Below, piece after piece: positions 31,720-32,628 of a stretch of 32,628 nt of DNA (position 1 is the stretch's first letter; each line of letters starts with the position of its first letter). The DNA comes from Nemertoderma westbladi (taxonomy: Eukaryota; Xenacoelomorpha; Nemertodermatida; Nemertodermatidae): positions 1 through 32,628 of the forward strand of contig JAUCBJ010006018.1 of assembly GCA_032718475.1 (NCBI GenBank), in the 5' to 3' direction. The translations under genes and the position numbers were made by a program. The notes under the pieces were generated by a model, which saw nothing but the letters and a program-made list of their open reading frames with translations, ran no database searches and was not told the origin of the DNA.

Positions 31720-32439
31720 ATGGAGCAGTTTGAGAAAGAGTTGGAATGTTCCATATGTTTGAGGATTCTTTATAAACCTAGGCTGTTGTCCTGCCCTCAT
31801 ACTTATTGCTACCATTGCATTGGAGAAATTTCTAAACAAGGTACTCGGGGCGTTACTATACAATGTCCACAGTGCAGAAATATAACGGTAGTGGAACATT
31901 TAGAATCTCTAGTGACCAATAATGTTGTTAGTTCGTTGGTTGATTCAGTTAGGGAATCAAAAATGTGTGAAAGCTGTTTGGTGACGAAAGGTACAAAACC
32001 ATGCTGCGTTTGTAATTCGGAAATATGTAGAGGTTGTGTATTATATCATACATGCGATGACGATGAACAAATTGTGATAACTTCCTTAGCATCACTCGGG
32101 AGTGGGAGTGGTGCAGCCACCTCTATGGAAGTAGACCCGAATATTTGTCAAACACACAGAAAAGTTAAACAACATTACTGCAATAATTGCGGCACTGTTG
32201 TGTGTAGATATTGTCACTTTGATAAAAGTGAACAAGAACATGAATTTGAACATGATTTGTCAGTGGTCGGAAGTTTTCTTAATAATATCCGAAGGATTCT
32301 AAAGGAAAGCCCTGCAAAGGTTAATATGTTGTTGGCATCTCGTATATCTATACTGGATGAAGTCGCAATGAAATTAGATAATGTATCCAAAGATGCGATG
32401 GATGATATTGAGTTTAGTTTAGTTTCATACACTCTTTAA
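31720..32439 (+). CDS. RING / double B-box (TRIM-like) protein, 239 aa
   Basis: A probable single-exon E3 ubiquitin ligase of the TRIM type. RING C3HC4: C10, C13, C25, H27, C30, C33, C49, C52. B-box1: C83, C86, C95, C98, C103, C106. A Ser/Gly-rich linker (about 122-135) is followed by B-box2 with standard C-x2-H spacing: C143, H146, C154, C157, C162, C165, then acidic/His-rich EQEHEFEHDL. The last 55 residues (SFLNNIRRILKES...LDEVAMKLDNV) look helical, like a short coiled-coil start, but the protein ends there without NHL, SPRY or other substrate-binding domain. A stop at 32437-32439 and AATAAA at 32572 support a complete gene. The paralogue at 3-680 shares the architecture but is diverged; the two point away from each other across 31 kb. 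Confidence 0.9.
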   Translation: MEQFEKELECSICLRILYKPRLLSCPHTYCYHCIGEISKQGTRGVTIQCPQCRNITVVEHLESLVTNNVVSSLVDSVRESKMCESCLVTKGTKPCCVCNSEICRGCVLYHTCDDDEQIVITSLASLGSGSGAATSMEVDPNICQTHRKVKQHYCNNCGTVVCRYCHFDKSEQEHEFEHDLSVVGSFLNNIRRILKESPAKVNMLLASRISILDEVAMKLDNVSKDAMDDIEFSLVSYTL

Positions 32440-32571
32440 TTAACTTCAATTAAAATCATCAGATATAAAATGAACCACAATGAGGCACTGCAACATAGAA
32501 TAGTAAATTTAAATTAAATGTTATAAAACGGGTATTGAACATTATTACATCACCGGTACTGTATAGTTGAC

Positions 32572-32577
32572 AATAAA
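32572..32577 (+). terminator. Poly(A) signal candidate of the TRIM-like gene
   Basis: AATAAA 133 bases after the stop codon, in an AT-rich 3' flank with a following T/G-rich stretch (TTTATTTTGTTG). Placement fits a short 3' untranslated region. Confidence 0.55.
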
Positions 32578-32628
32578 AACGATATACATTTATTTTGTTG
32601 CACCATGTTAAATTAGATATTCAGTTTT

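Overview
The window looks like nuclear DNA of a metazoan, most likely a marine invertebrate. The genes have GT-AG introns, metazoan domain architectures (RING/B-box TRIM proteins, a YTHDC2-type helicase), LINE remnants and many classes of DNA-transposon debris in AT-rich spacer DNA. Short palindromic words such as TAGGCCTA and ACCGGT recur throughout. The species cannot be fixed from the sequence alone.

Layout. At 3-680 (minus) and 31720-32439 (plus) lie two diverged RING/B-box (TRIM-like) paralogues pointing away from each other, so all else sits between them. A heavily interspersed 0.7-7 kb region follows, with a 230-bp MITE candidate (3271-3500), a G22 tract and a decayed LINE copy (about 3830-4690, minus). 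The one large conserved gene is a YTHDC2-like m6A-reader/DEAH-type RNA helicase on the minus strand (two visible exons, 12495-11265 and 10411-6968). It is GC-rich and unusually intron-poor, with a disordered Pro/Asn/Gly-rich tail beyond the YTH domain. Its first exon is not identified.

From about 13 to 28 kb the window is a nest of structured mobile DNA: a tRNA-like sequence inside a double nested inverted repeat (13035-13451); a 0.7-kb CCAGG-ended element (14192-14904); a 1.7-kb head-to-head palindrome with an 8-bp target duplication (15586-17322); a complete-ended P-superfamily (THAP) transposon with about 61-bp terminal inverted repeats and a perfect 8-bp target duplication, but a broken and internally shortened transposase (17786-20314); and a 4.6-kb giant foldback element (21012-25577), whose two arms enclose two oppositely oriented arrays of a roughly 150-bp repeat carrying a degenerate GTCCCATATAGGGTGTTTG motif. 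Then come two minisatellites, another MITE candidate (27332-28029), a G28 tract, a second 5'-truncated LINE copy (about 28690-29895, minus) and unassigned spacer up to the second TRIM gene.

The genes do not form a pathway. The TRIM pair are probable ubiquitin ligases and the YTHDC2-like gene acts in RNA metabolism. The most novel material is structural: the 4.6-kb foldback with paired repeat arrays, the head-to-head palindrome, and the tRNA-like nested inverted repeat. All are strong candidates for long hairpin RNA or cruciform formation.
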